Assembly (NCBI RefSeq): GCF_019511345.1
Contig: NZ_JAEUAK010000001.1
Location: 62,001-126,000 of the forward strand
Direction of reading: 5' to 3'
DNA: 64,000 nt
DNA from: Rhizobium mesosinicum
GTDB taxonomy: Bacteria > Pseudomonadota > Alphaproteobacteria > Rhizobiales > Rhizobiaceae
Shown here: positions 54,278-63,614 of the stretch, in pieces
How the letters are laid out: each line of letters opens with the position of its first letter
Position numbering within the stretch: the stretch's first letter is position 1
The notes under the pieces: model-generated
What the model saw: the letters and a program-made list of their open reading frames with translations, nothing else
Databases searched by the model: none
Told to the model about the DNA's origin: nothing
Program-made: the position numbers and the translations under genes

Positions 54278-56989
54278 ATGCCAGACGACCACCGCGATCA
54301 GGCCGGCAGGCCCTCGCCCGATGCGCTGCTTGAAAAGGCCCGCGCGGAGTCGCGCGGGCGCCTCAAGATCTTCCTGGGTGCCGCCCCCGGCGTCGGCAAG
54401 ACTTATGAGATGCTGGTCTCCGGCCGCGCCAAGATGGCCGATGGTCTCGACGTGGTGATCGGCGTCGTCGAGACCCATGGCCGCAAAGAGACCGAGGCAC
54501 TCCTTGCCGGTTTCGAGATCGTTCCGCGTGTGAAGATCACCTATCGCGGCCAATCGCTTGAAGAGATGGATCTCGATGCCATTCTTGCGCGCAAGCCCGA
54601 TCTCGTTCTGGTCGACGAACTCGCCCATACCAATGCCGAGGGCAGCCGCCATCCGAAGCGTTATCTCGATGTCAAGGAGCTGCTCGACCGCGGCATCGAT
54701 GTCTATTCGACGCTGAACATCCAGCATGTCGAAAGCCTGAACGACGTCGTTTCACAGATTACTCGCATCCGCGTGCGCGAAACTGTGCCGGACTCCGTGA
54801 TCGACATGGCTGACGATATCGAGATCATCGACCTGACACCTGACGACCTCATCAAGCGTCTTCACGATGGCAAGGTCTATGTGGCAAAGACCGCCGAACG
54901 CGCGCTGACCAATTATTTCACGCCCGGCAACCTGACGGCGCTGCGCGAACTCGCCCTGCGCAAGACTGCCCAGCGTGTCGACGACCAGTTGCTGACGCAT
55001 ATGCAGGCGCATGCGATTTCCGGCCCGTGGGCCGCTGGCGAACGCGTCCTGGTATCGATTGACGAACATCCCCGCTCCGCGTCACTGGTTCGCTACGCCT
55101 CTCGCATGGCCGCGCGGCTGCGCGGGCCATGGGCGGCGGTCTATATCGAGACCAACCGGTCCATCAATCTCTCGGAAGCGCAGCGCGACACGATCGCGGC
55201 CACCTTGCGACTTGCCGAACAGCTTGGCGGCGAGGCGATTACCATTCCCGGCCGCGAAGTGTCCGAAGAGCTGGTGCGCCACGCAACCAGCAACAATGTC
55301 ACCCACATCGTCATCGGCGCGCCGAATAAGCCGACATGGCGCGAATGGTGGTGGAGCCGCTCGACGCCGGATGAGCTGATCCGCCGAGCCGGCGACATCA
55401 GCGTGCATGTCATTTCCGGCAATGATAAGGATACCGCCTCGCAACGCGGCGTCAAAGCGGCTCCGAGCGTCCCGACGCTGAATTTCAGATCCTATATCCT
55501 CTCGACCGTCTATGTCGCGATTGCCCTGGCTGTCGGTGTGGTGCTCGATCAGGTTCTGGACGTGCGCAACCTGGCTCTCGTCTTCCTCATGGCCGTTCTG
55601 ACATCGGCCGTCCTCCACGGCCTGAGGCCGGCGCTCTATACCTGTATCGTCAGTGCTCTCTCCTTCAATTTCTTCTTCCTCCCGCCGCGCTATACGCTGA
55701 CGATCAGCGACCCCGAAAGCGTGCTGGCACTCTTCTTCTTCCTCGGTGTCGCCGTCATCGCCTCCAATCTGACCGCAACCGTGCAGCGACAGGCGGCGGC
55801 GGCCCGGCAAAGGGCGCGAACGACAGAGGACCTCTATCTCTTTTCCAAGAAGCTCGCCGGCACCGGCACGCTGGACGACGTTCTCTGGGCAACCGCCTTC
55901 CAGATCGCCTCCATGCTCAAGCTACGCGTCGTTCTGCTCCTGCCGGAGGATAATTCCATCGCGGTGAAGGCCGGATATCCGCCCGACGATACGCTCGACG
56001 ACGCCGATATTGCCGCCGCGCGTTGGGCCTGGGAGCATAATCACGCCGCCGGACGTGGCGCGGACACCCTGCCCGGCGCCAAGCGCCTCTATGTACCGCT
56101 GCGCACCGGCCGCACCGCCGTCGGCGTCATCGGTCTCGACAGCGACCGCCTTGACGGCCCGCTCCTGACGCCCGAGCAGCAGCGCCTTCTGGACGCGCTC
56201 GCCGACCAGGCGGCCCTCGCCATCGAGCGCGTACAGCTCGTTGCCGATGTCGATCGGGCGAAACTTGCGGCGGAAGCAGACCGCCTGCGTTCGGCGCTGC
56301 TGACTTCGATCTCGCATGATCTGAAGACGCCCCTTGCAGCGATCCTCGGCGCGTCCGGCACGCTGCGCGACTATTTCGATTCCATGTCGGCCAATGACCG
56401 CACGGACCTTCTCTCGACTGTCGTCGATGAATCCGAACGGCTCAACCGCTTCATCGCCAACCTGCTCGACATGACAAAGATCGAATCCGGCGCCATGGAA
56501 CCGAATTACGCGCTGCACTATGCCGGCGACATCGCCGGCAGCGCGTTGCGCCGCGCCGCCAAGATTCTCGACCGTCACAGAACGGAAATGACGATTCCCG
56601 CCGACCTGCCCATGGTCCGCGTCGATCCCGTTCTCTTCGAACAGGTCCTCTTCAACCTGCTCGACAATGCCGCCAAATACGCGCCCGAAGGCTCGGTCAT
56701 CCGCATAGAGGGTTGGGCGGACGCCGAAAACGTCGTCGTACAGGTCTCCGACGAGGGGCCGGGCATTCCCCCTGCAGACCTCACCCGCATCTTCGACACC
56801 TTTTATCGCGTGCGCAAGGGCGATCAGGTGCGCGCCGGCACCGGCCTCGGCCTTTCCATATGTCGGGGCTTCATCGAAGCAATGGGCGGAACGATCACGG
56901 CAGGCAACCGCACCGACCGGTCCGGCGCCGTTTTCACCATCCGCCTTCCCAAACCGAATGACATTCCCAAACTGGATGAACTCAAGTGA
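54278..56989 (+). CDS. kdpD: Sensor histidine kinase KdpD
   Basis: This 903-residue sensor begins with the KdpD/UspA-like cytoplasmic domain (Walker A FLGAAPGVGKTYEM at 33-45), followed by a Usp-type domain (about 250-370) and four membrane helices (about 400-500). A GAF region comes next, then HisKA with the phosphorylated His680 in SISHDLKTPL and the HATPase with the DNAAKYAPEG, GPGIP and GTGLGLSI boxes. It senses low K+ or turgor and phosphorylates KdpE. It overlaps kdpE by four bases. Confidence 0.96.
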   Translation: MPDDHRDQAGRPSPDALLEKARAESRGRLKIFLGAAPGVGKTYEMLVSGRAKMADGLDVVIGVVETHGRKETEALLAGFEIVPRVKITYRGQSLEEMDLDAILARKPDLVLVDELAHTNAEGSRHPKRYLDVKELLDRGIDVYSTLNIQHVESLNDVVSQITRIRVRETVPDSVIDMADDIEIIDLTPDDLIKRLHDGKVYVAKTAERALTNYFTPGNLTALRELALRKTAQRVDDQLLTHMQAHAISGPWAAGERVLVSIDEHPRSASLVRYASRMAARLRGPWAAVYIETNRSINLSEAQRDTIAATLRLAEQLGGEAITIPGREVSEELVRHATSNNVTHIVIGAPNKPTWREWWWSRSTPDELIRRAGDISVHVISGNDKDTASQRGVKAAPSVPTLNFRSYILSTVYVAIALAVGVVLDQVLDVRNLALVFLMAVLTSAVLHGLRPALYTCIVSALSFNFFFLPPRYTLTISDPESVLALFFFLGVAVIASNLTATVQRQAAAARQRARTTEDLYLFSKKLAGTGTLDDVLWATAFQIASMLKLRVVLLLPEDNSIAVKAGYPPDDTLDDADIAAARWAWEHNHAAGRGADTLPGAKRLYVPLRTGRTAVGVIGLDSDRLDGPLLTPEQQRLLDALADQAALAIERVQLVADVDRAKLAAEADRLRSALLTSISHDLKTPLAAILGASGTLRDYFDSMSANDRTDLLSTVVDESERLNRFIANLLDMTKIESGAMEPNYALHYAGDIAGSALRRAAKILDRHRTEMTIPADLPMVRVDPVLFEQVLFNLLDNAAKYAPEGSVIRIEGWADAENVVVQVSDEGPGIPPADLTRIFDTFYRVRKGDQVRAGTGLGLSICRGFIEAMGGTITAGNRTDRSGAVFTIRLPKPNDIPKLDELK

Positions 56990-57678
56990 CCGGTTCAGCC
57001 GTCAAGATTCTCGTCGTCGACGACGAGCCCCCGATCCGCAAGCTTTTACGCGTTGGCCTCACCGCGCAGGGCTATGAAGTCCATGAGGCACCGAACGCCG
57101 CGGCCGCGCGCCAATCCGTCAAGGATGAGCAGCCTGACCTCATCGTGCTCGATCTCGGCCTTCCCGACATGCCAGGCCATGACCTTCTGCAGGAATGGCG
57201 CGAGGACGGGCTCACCATGCCTGTCGTCATTCTGTCGAGCCGCACCGACGAGGCCGGCATCGTCAAGGCGCTGGAAACCGGCGCCGACGACTATGTCACG
57301 AAGCCCTTCGGCATCAACGAGCTCGGTGCCCGTATCCGCGTGGCGCTCCGGCATCGCCTGCAGCAGCAAGGCGAGAAAGCGATCTTCCAGACGGGGGGCC
57401 TGTCGATCGATCTCGTCAAGCGCATCGTCAAGGTCGACGGCAGGGAGATCAAGCTGTCGCCGAAGGAATATGACATCCTGCGCGTGCTCGCCCAGCACGC
57501 CGGCAAGGTGCTGACCCATCAGTTTCTTCTGAAGCAGGTGTGGGGTCCGGCAGCGGACGTGCAATATCTGCGCGTCTATGTGCGCCAGCTGCGGCAAAAG
57601 GTCGAGCAGATTCCCGACCAGCCACACTATATCACCACCGAGACCGGCGTCGGCTATCGGCTCCGCGAGCCTGACTGA
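56986..57678 (+). CDS. kdpE: Response regulator KdpE
   Basis: This 230-residue OmpR-family response regulator has phospho-acceptor Asp56 (IVLDLGLPDMPG), acidic pair Asp12-Asp13 and the switch Lys in YVTKPFG. The winged-helix DNA-binding domain is at about 130-228 (LSPKEYDILRVLAQHAGKVLTHQFLLKQVWG). It starts at GTG 56986 inside the kdpD stop. It activates the kdp promoter, for which the 13-bp repeats at 49220 and 49290 are candidate sites. Confidence 0.95.
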   Translation: MTGSAVKILVVDDEPPIRKLLRVGLTAQGYEVHEAPNAAAARQSVKDEQPDLIVLDLGLPDMPGHDLLQEWREDGLTMPVVILSSRTDEAGIVKALETGADDYVTKPFGINELGARIRVALRHRLQQQGEKAIFQTGGLSIDLVKRIVKVDGREIKLSPKEYDILRVLAQHAGKVLTHQFLLKQVWGPAADVQYLRVYVRQLRQKVEQIPDQPHYITTETGVGYRLREPD

Positions 57679-57707
57679 TACGCGCCGAAAACAGCATCGA
57701 GAAAGAA

Positions 57708-58163
57708 ATGAACCTCTCCAATATCATCCGGCCGGAGCACACTTTGATCGGCCTCTCGGTGACGACCAAATGGCGCGCGCTGCAGGCTATCTCCGAAAAG
57801 GCTGGCAAGGCCTTCGGCATTGACAGCCAGACCGTCCTTAAGGCACTCGAATCCCGTGAAAAGCTCGGCTCTACCGGTATCGGCAACGGCATTGCTGTTC
57901 CGCATGCGGCTATCGACGGTATGACGAGCCCACGCGGCATGCTGATCCGCTTCGCCCAGCCGCTGGATTTTGATGCGATCGATGATATCCCGACGGACAT
58001 CGCATTCGTGCTGCTCTTCGGGGAAAACAATCGTGGGGAATATTTGAACGTGCTTGCCGCCATCGCCCGCAGGCTTCAATCGGAAGGCGTCTTGGCCGCC
58101 ATGCGCAAGGCCAGAAGCGTCGATGAATTCTATTCGGATTTCATCGCCGATTTGCGCGTGTAA
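57708..58163 (+). CDS. ptsN: PTS EIIA-type protein, PtsN paralogue
   Basis: This 151-residue PTS EIIA domain of the nitrogen-PTS class has its phosphorylatable His66 in GIGNGIAVPHAAI. It lies 29 bases after kdpE, on the same strand, and ends the kdp unit. Unphosphorylated EIIANtr is known to act on KdpD (E. coli) and K+ and transporter regulation (R. leguminosarum). A dedicated copy here suggests a direct local link from PTSNtr to the Kdp system. rpoN-linked ptsN would be elsewhere in the genome, which is why I call this a paralogue. Confidence 0.9.
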   Translation: MNLSNIIRPEHTLIGLSVTTKWRALQAISEKAGKAFGIDSQTVLKALESREKLGSTGIGNGIAVPHAAIDGMTSPRGMLIRFAQPLDFDAIDDIPTDIAFVLLFGENNRGEYLNVLAAIARRLQSEGVLAAMRKARSVDEFYSDFIADLRV

Positions 58164-58185
58164 GGAATCCGATTCGCGCTTTCCA

Positions 58186-58213
58186 CCTTCTCCCCGCCGT
58201 GACGGGGAGAAGG
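58186..58213. repeat. Palindromic hairpin repeat after ptsN
   Basis: A perfect 11-bp stem CCTTCTCCCCG (58186-58196) and CGGGGAGAAGG (58203-58213) closes on a 6-base loop. The TTCTCCCCG/CGGGGAGAA form resembles palindromic intergenic repeats that are common in rhizobia. It may also act as a terminator for the kdp-ptsN transcript. Confidence 0.6.
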
Positions 58214-58228
58214 CAAATCGGAACAAAG

Positions 58229-58250
58229 GGGCCGCTTCGGCCCACTTTTA
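58229..58250. terminator. Bidirectional-type terminator between ptsN and porin
   Basis: GGGCC (58229-58233) and GGCCC (58239-58243) flank GCTTC and are followed on the plus strand by ACTTTTATT. The same hairpin follows the porin stop on the minus strand. It is located in the convergent 87-base gap. Confidence 0.6.
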
Positions 58251-59279
58251 TTAGAAGTCGCGCTGGAGACGCAGGAAACCGAAGGTTTCGTCGTCGCCGT
58301 CTTCTTCGTCGTGATACTGAACGCTGACCTTGCTGCGCAGATTTTCAGCGATCTGGTAGTCGACGGTGACGCCGGTCGTATAGGCACTGCCGCCGCTGAA
58401 GCCCTTGCCGTCAGCGTCGAGATCGATCTTGTCGAAGTACTGGAAGGCCGGGGTAACCGCCCACTTGTCGGTGAGCTTGACCTTGTACTCGGCAGCGACC
58501 GTCCATTCGGACTCTTCGTAGTAGTAGTTAGCGCCGCTAGCCCAAATGCCAGCGAGGCCGAGGGTGCCGGGACCGATGTCGGCATACAGGATTGCGCGGA
58601 TGGCGCCTTCCTCGTTGTCGGTATCGTAGCTGCCGAGCAGGTAGCCGCTGAATGCGCCGCTCTTGAAGGAAACCTGGGCCGCGACGCCGAAGTTGTTCGG
58701 GCCTTCGCCCGGCTTCTCGTCATAGGCTTCTTCAAGTTCGTCGAGCGAGATACCGGCTGCGAAGCGGTCGGTCTCGTACTGGTAGCGGATCGAGTTGTGG
58801 GTCGTTTCGTTGCTCGAGAGCGTGTCCGTCTCGCCGCTCAGATCGTCATCCCACCAGCTGTACTGCTTACCAACGCGGAAGCCGGCGATATCGATATAAC
58901 CTTCGTCGAGCGTCGTCGTCTGGTTGGTGGCGTTGTCAGCGTTGGTACGCAGCGTGATAACGCCCGTGAGCGTGCCATACTCGGTGTCGTTCTTGGTCTG
59001 GAAGGTGACCTGACCACGGGTAACGGCATCCCAGTCAGAGTCGTTGGTATCCCGGCCGCCGGCGTTCTGGCTGACATTAAGCTGGAAACGGATGTAACCT
59101 TCGATCTTCAGGCAGGTTTCCGTGCCCGGGATGTAGAAGTAGCCAGTCCCGTAGGCGTCGCAAACGCGAACATATTCTACGGGCTCCGGCTCGGCGGCGA
59201 CGATAGCGTCGGCTGCATGTGCTCCGGAAACCGCTGCAAGGGCGGCGACAGAGCCAAGAAGGATAGTTTTAATAGACAT
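58251..59279 (-). CDS. Outer-membrane porin (RopA/Omp2b family)
   Basis: This 342-residue alphaproteobacterial porin has a signal peptide at 1-22 (ending SGAHA-A). The conserved mature N-terminus VEYVRVCDAYGTGYFYIPGTETCLKI carries two cysteines, the sign of this family, and the protein ends with an aromatic residue (RLQRDF). It forms a trimeric diffusion channel. It is transcribed alone, convergent with the kdp unit, and diverges from the sulfate transporter operon. Confidence 0.93.
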   Translation of the reverse strand: MSIKTILLGSVAALAAVSGAHAADAIVAAEPEPVEYVRVCDAYGTGYFYIPGTETCLKIEGYIRFQLNVSQNAGGRDTNDSDWDAVTRGQVTFQTKNDTEYGTLTGVITLRTNADNATNQTTTLDEGYIDIAGFRVGKQYSWWDDDLSGETDTLSSNETTHNSIRYQYETDRFAAGISLDELEEAYDEKPGEGPNNFGVAAQVSFKSGAFSGYLLGSYDTDNEEGAIRAILYADIGPGTLGLAGIWASGANYYYEESEWTVAAEYKVKLTDKWAVTPAFQYFDKIDLDADGKGFSGGSAYTTGVTVDYQIAENLRSKVSVQYHDEEDGDDETFGFLRLQRDF

Positions 59280-59634
59280 CAGAAAGACCTTTTACGGTTT
59301 GAAAGAAGCAAGCAGTGCTTCAAGGGCACCCCTGCCGTCGGTCGCCGAATCCCAACGACCGGACGTCCATGTAGGCACTCGAAAACGTCAGTGCTGCAAA
59401 AGAGGACAAAAAATCGACACATCAGAGCCACTTTCAAGTTCGAACTGTGGCAGAAAAATCACGATTGTGGCGTAACGGCCTGATCGGCCGCGACCAACTG
59501 TCAGCACGTCCTGTTCGCAATCAGCCGCTGAAAATGGGATGGCTTTCTAAGGTTGGTCCCCGGAACCGGAACAATCTTCGTTTCATTATACGACCTAGTT
59601 GATAGAGTTTACCGCATAACCACGGAGGGTTCCC
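59280..59634. other. Divergent promoter region, porin and sulfate transporter
   Basis: This 355-base gap has no gene. It holds a perfect 10-bp palindrome AGTTCGAACT (59437-59446) and two TGTGGC motifs about 19 bp apart at roughly 59446-59470. Both are candidate regulator sites for the porin promoter. The AT-rich TTTCATTATACGACC stretch near 59580-59595 could belong to the sbp promoter. No clear -35/-10 pair was fixed. Confidence 0.4.
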
Positions 59635-60660
59635 ATGCAGACTTCAAGGCTCACCCGGCTCATCGCGGCCGCGGTCATGGCAAGCAGCTTTGCGATCGGC
59701 AGCGTCGCACCGGCCTTCGCCGATCAGACGCTTCTCAACGTATCCTATGATCCGACGCGCGAATTGTATAAAGATTTCAACGTTGCCTTTGCCGCCAAGT
59801 GGCAGAAGGACACCGGTGAAACCGTGACGATCCAGGCATCACACGGCGGTTCCGGCGCCCAGGCCCGCTCCGTCATCGATGGCCTGGAGGCCGATGTCGT
59901 GACGCTCGCCCTCGAAGGCGATATCGACGCCATCGCAAAGAAGACCGGCAAGATCCCGGCCGACTGGAAGGCCAAGTTCCCGAACAATTCAACCCCCTAC
60001 ACTTCGACGATCGTCTTCCTCGTGCGCAAGGGCAACCCCAAGGGCATTAAGGATTGGAGCGACCTGGTCAAGGAGGACGTGCAGGTCATTACGCCGAACC
60101 CGAAGACTTCGGGCGGCGCTCGCTGGAACTTCCTGGCTGCCTGGGCATGGGCCAAACAGGCCAATGGCGGCGACGACGCCAAGGCGCAGGAATATGTAGC
60201 GAAACTGCTGCAGCATGTTCCGGTTCTCGATACTGGCGCTCGTGGTGCTACGACCACCTTTGTCCAGCGCGGCCTTGGCGATGTCCTGCTCGCCTGGGAA
60301 AACGAAGCCTATCTCTCGCTCGAGGAACTCGGCCCCGACCAGTTCGAGATCGTGACCCCCACCTTCTCGATCCGCGCCGATCCGCCGGTCGCAGTCGTTG
60401 ATGGCAACGTCGACAAGAAGGGCACACGCAAGGTCGCGGAAGCCTATCTGAACTACCTTTATTCGGATGAGGGCCAGAAGATCGCGGCAAAGCACTATTA
60501 CCGCCCGATCAAGCCGGAAGCAGCCGATCCGGCCGACATTGCCCGCTTCCCTAAGCTAACGCTCGCCACGATTGACGACTTCGGCGGCTGGAAGGATGCA
60601 CAGCCGAAATTCTTCGGCGATGGCGGCGTATTTGACCAGATCTACAAGCCGGCCCAATAA
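59635..60660 (+). CDS. sbp: Sulfate ABC transporter, periplasmic binding protein
   Basis: This 341-residue sulfate/thiosulfate-binding protein has a signal peptide at about 1-29 (SVAPAFA-D) and the mature stretch LLNVSYDPTRELYKDFN characteristic of Sbp/CysP. The sulfate-contact motifs SHGGSGAQ and PNPKTSGGARWN are intact. A GGAGGG site precedes the ATG. It is the first gene of the sbp-cysT-cysW-cysA operon. Confidence 0.95.
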   Translation: MQTSRLTRLIAAAVMASSFAIGSVAPAFADQTLLNVSYDPTRELYKDFNVAFAAKWQKDTGETVTIQASHGGSGAQARSVIDGLEADVVTLALEGDIDAIAKKTGKIPADWKAKFPNNSTPYTSTIVFLVRKGNPKGIKDWSDLVKEDVQVITPNPKTSGGARWNFLAAWAWAKQANGGDDAKAQEYVAKLLQHVPVLDTGARGATTTFVQRGLGDVLLAWENEAYLSLEELGPDQFEIVTPTFSIRADPPVAVVDGNVDKKGTRKVAEAYLNYLYSDEGQKIAAKHYYRPIKPEAADPADIARFPKLTLATIDDFGGWKDAQPKFFGDGGVFDQIYKPAQ

Positions 60661-60668
60661 TAGGTCTT

Positions 60669-61526
60669 ATGAGCGCACATAACCCCACACGGTGGCGGTT
60701 CAAGCGGCCGAGCGTCATTCCGGGTTTCGGACTGGCGCTCGGCCTTACCTTGATCTGGCTTACCCTCATCGTCCTTATCCCGCTGTCTGGCCTCGCCTGG
60801 CGGTCGAGCACACTTGGCTGGGAGAAGTTCTTCGGCATTGCATTCGACCAGCGGACACTGAGCGCGTTGCGCATCAGCTTCGGCTGCGCCTTCATTGCCG
60901 CCTGTCTCAACGTCGTCTTCGGTGTCATCCTTGCATGGGTGCTGGTGCGTTACCGGTTCCCCGGCAAACGCGTAATCGACGCCATGGTGGACCTGCCCTT
61001 CGCCCTGCCGACGGCCGTCGCCGGCATCGCGTTGACCACGCTCTATGCTCCGAACGGCTGGGTCGGGCAGTTCCTGACGCCACTCGGCATCAAGATCGCC
61101 TTCACGCCGGCCGGCATTGTTGTCGCCCTCATCTTCGTCGGCCTGCCCTTCATCGTGCGAACGGTCCAGCCGGTCATGGAAGAGATAGACAAGGAGGTGG
61201 AGGAGGCTGCCGCCACGCTCGGCGCCAATCGTTTCCAGACAATAGCGCGCGTGCTGCTGCCGGGCCTTGCGCCCGCAGTCCTGACGGGTTTCGCCCTTGC
61301 ATTTGCCCGCGCCGTCGGCGAATACGGCTCGGTCATCTTCATTGCCGGCAACCTGCCGTTCAAATCGGAAATCGCGCCGCTGCTGATCGTCATCAAGCTC
61401 GAAGAATATAACTATGCAGCAGCGACCGGCATCGCGGCGATCATGCTGATCATTTCCTTCACGATGCTGCTTGTCATCAATCTCATCCAGAGCTGGAGCA
61501 GGCGGAGGTACGGTTATGGCGTCTAA
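60669..61526 (+). CDS. cysT: Sulfate ABC transporter permease CysT
   Basis: This 285-residue permease has six membrane segments (the first [21 protein letters not shown]) and the EAA loop [25 protein letters not shown] (about 180-204). It starts eight bases after the sbp stop and overlaps cysW by 11 bases. It forms the sulfate channel with CysW. Confidence 0.95.
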   Translation: MSAHNPTRWRFKRPSVIPGFGLALGLTLIWLTLIVLIPLSGLAWRSSTLGWEKFFGIAFDQRTLSALRISFGCAFIAACLNVVFGVILAWVLVRYRFPGKRVIDAMVDLPFALPTAVAGIALTTLYAPNGWVGQFLTPLGIKIAFTPAGIVVALIFVGLPFIVRTVQPVMEEIDKEVEEAAATLGANRFQTIARVLLPGLAPAVLTGFALAFARAVGEYGSVIFIAGNLPFKSEIAPLLIVIKLEEYNYAAATGIAAIMLIISFTMLLVINLIQSWSRRRYGYGV

Positions 61527-62403
61527 TGCTAGCGCAACCGTTTCGACCGTAGAGCCGCACAAGGTTCATTCGGCTGTCACAGAGAGCAAGGTCGCCCGTA
61601 TCACGCTGGTTGTGATCGCACTCGTCTTCCTGCTCTTGATCCTGTTGCTGCCGCTTGCAGCCGTCTTCGTCGAAGCTTTTCGCAAGGGTGCCGGCGCTTT
61701 CTTCACAGCGCTCCAGGATGCCGAAACCTTCTCGGCGATCCGCCTGACATTGATCGTTGCCGGCGTCAGCGTGCCGCTCAACCTCGTCTTCGGCATCGCC
61801 GCTGCCTGGGCGATCGCCAAGTTCGAATTCAAAGGCAAGGCGTTCCTGACCACACTGATCGATCTGCCCTTTTCGGTCTCGCCTGTTATCTCGGGTCTCG
61901 TCTTCGTGCTGCTCTTCGGCGCCAACACCTGGCTCGGCCAGTGGCTGAGCGCCAATGACATCAAGATCCTGTTTGCGGCGCCCGGGCTGATCCTCGCCAC
62001 TATGTTCGTCACCTTCCCCTTCGTTGCGCGCGAGCTTATCCCGCTCATGCAGGAACAGGGAACGCAGGATGAGGAGGCAGCTCTTTCGCTTGGCGCGAGT
62101 GGCTGGCAGGCCTTCTGGCACGTCACCTTGCCGAACATCAAATGGGGCCTGCTCTACGGCGTCCTTCTCTGCAATGCCCGCGCCATGGGCGAATTCGGCG
62201 CCGTTTCGGTTGTGTCAGGCCATATTCGCGGGCAGACCAATACGATGCCGTTGCAGGTGGAAATCCTCTACAACGAATATAACTTCACCGGAGCCTTTGC
62301 GGTCGCTTCGCTTCTGGCCTTGCTTGCCCTCGTCACGCTTGTTTTGAAGACGCTGCTGGAAATGCGCTATAGCGCCGAAATCGCCGCCAGCCGGCGGCAC
62401 TGA
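61516..62403 (+). CDS. cysW: Sulfate ABC transporter permease CysW
   Basis: This 295-residue permease has its EAA loop at about 195-220 ([25 protein letters not shown]). The ATG 61516 has GGAGGT seven bases upstream inside cysT, so an upstream in-frame codon is rejected. The 40-residue polar N-terminal extension before the first helix is common in rhizobial CysW. Confidence 0.95.
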   Translation: MASNASATVSTVEPHKVHSAVTESKVARITLVVIALVFLLLILLLPLAAVFVEAFRKGAGAFFTALQDAETFSAIRLTLIVAGVSVPLNLVFGIAAAWAIAKFEFKGKAFLTTLIDLPFSVSPVISGLVFVLLFGANTWLGQWLSANDIKILFAAPGLILATMFVTFPFVARELIPLMQEQGTQDEEAALSLGASGWQAFWHVTLPNIKWGLLYGVLLCNARAMGEFGAVSVVSGHIRGQTNTMPLQVEILYNEYNFTGAFAVASLLALLALVTLVLKTLLEMRYSAEIAASRRH

Positions 62404-62413
62404 GGGAATTAGA

Positions 62414-63454
62414 ATGGAAGTACGCGTCCAAAACCTACGCAAGGAATTCGATCGCTTTCCGGCGCTCCACGATGTCTCGCTCGATATCCGCTCTGGTGAA
62501 TTGATTGCACTGCTCGGCCCGTCCGGTTCCGGTAAGACCACGCTTCTGCGTCTGATCGCCGGCCTTGAAAGCCCGACCGAAGGCCAGATCTTCTTCGGCG
62601 AAGAGGATGCATCGAGAAAGACCGTCCAGCAGCGCAATATCGGCTTCGTATTCCAGCACTATGCCCTTTTCCGCCATATGACAGTGCTCGAGAACGTCTC
62701 CTTCGGCCTGAAAGTTCGCAGTGCGTCGCGCCGTCCGCCAAAGGCGGAGATCCGCAAGCGGTCACTGGAGCTGCTCGATCTGGTGCAGCTCTCTGGCCTT
62801 GAAAAGCGCTATCCGGCACAGCTTTCCGGGGGCCAGCGCCAGCGTGTGGCGCTAGCCCGCGCCATGGCGGTCGAGCCGAACGTCCTGCTGCTCGACGAAC
62901 CCTTTGGCGCGCTCGATGCACAAGTGCGCAAAGACCTGCGCAAATGGCTGCGCGAAATCCATGACCGAACAGGCCACACCACCGTCTTCGTCACCCACGA
63001 TCAGGACGAAGCGATGGAGCTTGCCGATCGTGTCGTCGTTATGAGCCAGGGTGCAATCGAGCAGGTTGGCACGCCGGACCAGGTCTATGACACCCCCAAC
63101 TCGCCCTTCGTCTTCGGCTTCGTCGGCCAGTCCAATTGCCTGCAGGTGGAAGTGGCCGAAGGCGATATCCGCTTCGAAGGCCGCTCCCTGGGTCTCAATG
63201 CCGAGGGTGAGGCCGACGGCGCTGCGCAGCTCTATTTCCGCCCGCACGATGTCCGGCTCTGCGAATCCGCCGAGAACTGCATTGCCGGCCGACCGGTCGC
63301 CAGCCGGCGCGTCGCGGGTACCCGCCATATCGAGCTCGACATCGGCAACGACCGGCCGCATATCGAGATCGAGCTTCCGCCGAGCGAGGCCGACAGGCTC
63401 GACCGATCGCGCGTCGCCTTCAAGCCGACACGCTGGAAGCTTTTCCGGAATTGA
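62414..63454 (+). CDS. cysA: Sulfate/thiosulfate ABC transporter ATP-binding protein CysA
   Basis: This 346-residue ATPase has Walker [10 protein letters not shown], the Q-loop [13 protein letters not shown], signature [15 protein letters not shown], Walker [13 protein letters not shown] and the switch His in [13 protein letters not shown]-terminal TOBE-type domain covers about 240-346. It is the last gene of the operon and is followed by a terminator at 63473. Confidence 0.95.
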   Translation: MEVRVQNLRKEFDRFPALHDVSLDIRSGELIALLGPSGSGKTTLLRLIAGLESPTEGQIFFGEEDASRKTVQQRNIGFVFQHYALFRHMTVLENVSFGLKVRSASRRPPKAEIRKRSLELLDLVQLSGLEKRYPAQLSGGQRQRVALARAMAVEPNVLLLDEPFGALDAQVRKDLRKWLREIHDRTGHTTVFVTHDQDEAMELADRVVVMSQGAIEQVGTPDQVYDTPNSPFVFGFVGQSNCLQVEVAEGDIRFEGRSLGLNAEGEADGAAQLYFRPHDVRLCESAENCIAGRPVASRRVAGTRHIELDIGNDRPHIEIELPPSEADRLDRSRVAFKPTRWKLFRN

Positions 63455-63472
63455 CGTTGCTCCAACATCGGC

Positions 63473-63516
63473 TCCCGCCAGAATCGTATTTTGGCGGGAA
63501 CCCGTTGTTATTTTTG
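63473..63516 (+). terminator. Rho-independent terminator after cysA
   Basis: An 8-bp stem TCCCGCCA (63473-63480) with TGGCGGGA (63492-63499) and an 11-base loop is followed by a T-rich tract (TTGTTATTTTTG). It ends the sulfate operon before the hydrolase gene. Confidence 0.75.
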
Positions 63517-63614
63517 TGATCTCCGGTTGTTTGTATTTTTGTCACATGCCGGGTAAAAACGTTTTCGCTTAGATCGAGAAGGGCTGGACTAATTCCAATA
63601 GGAGGCACCTGGCG

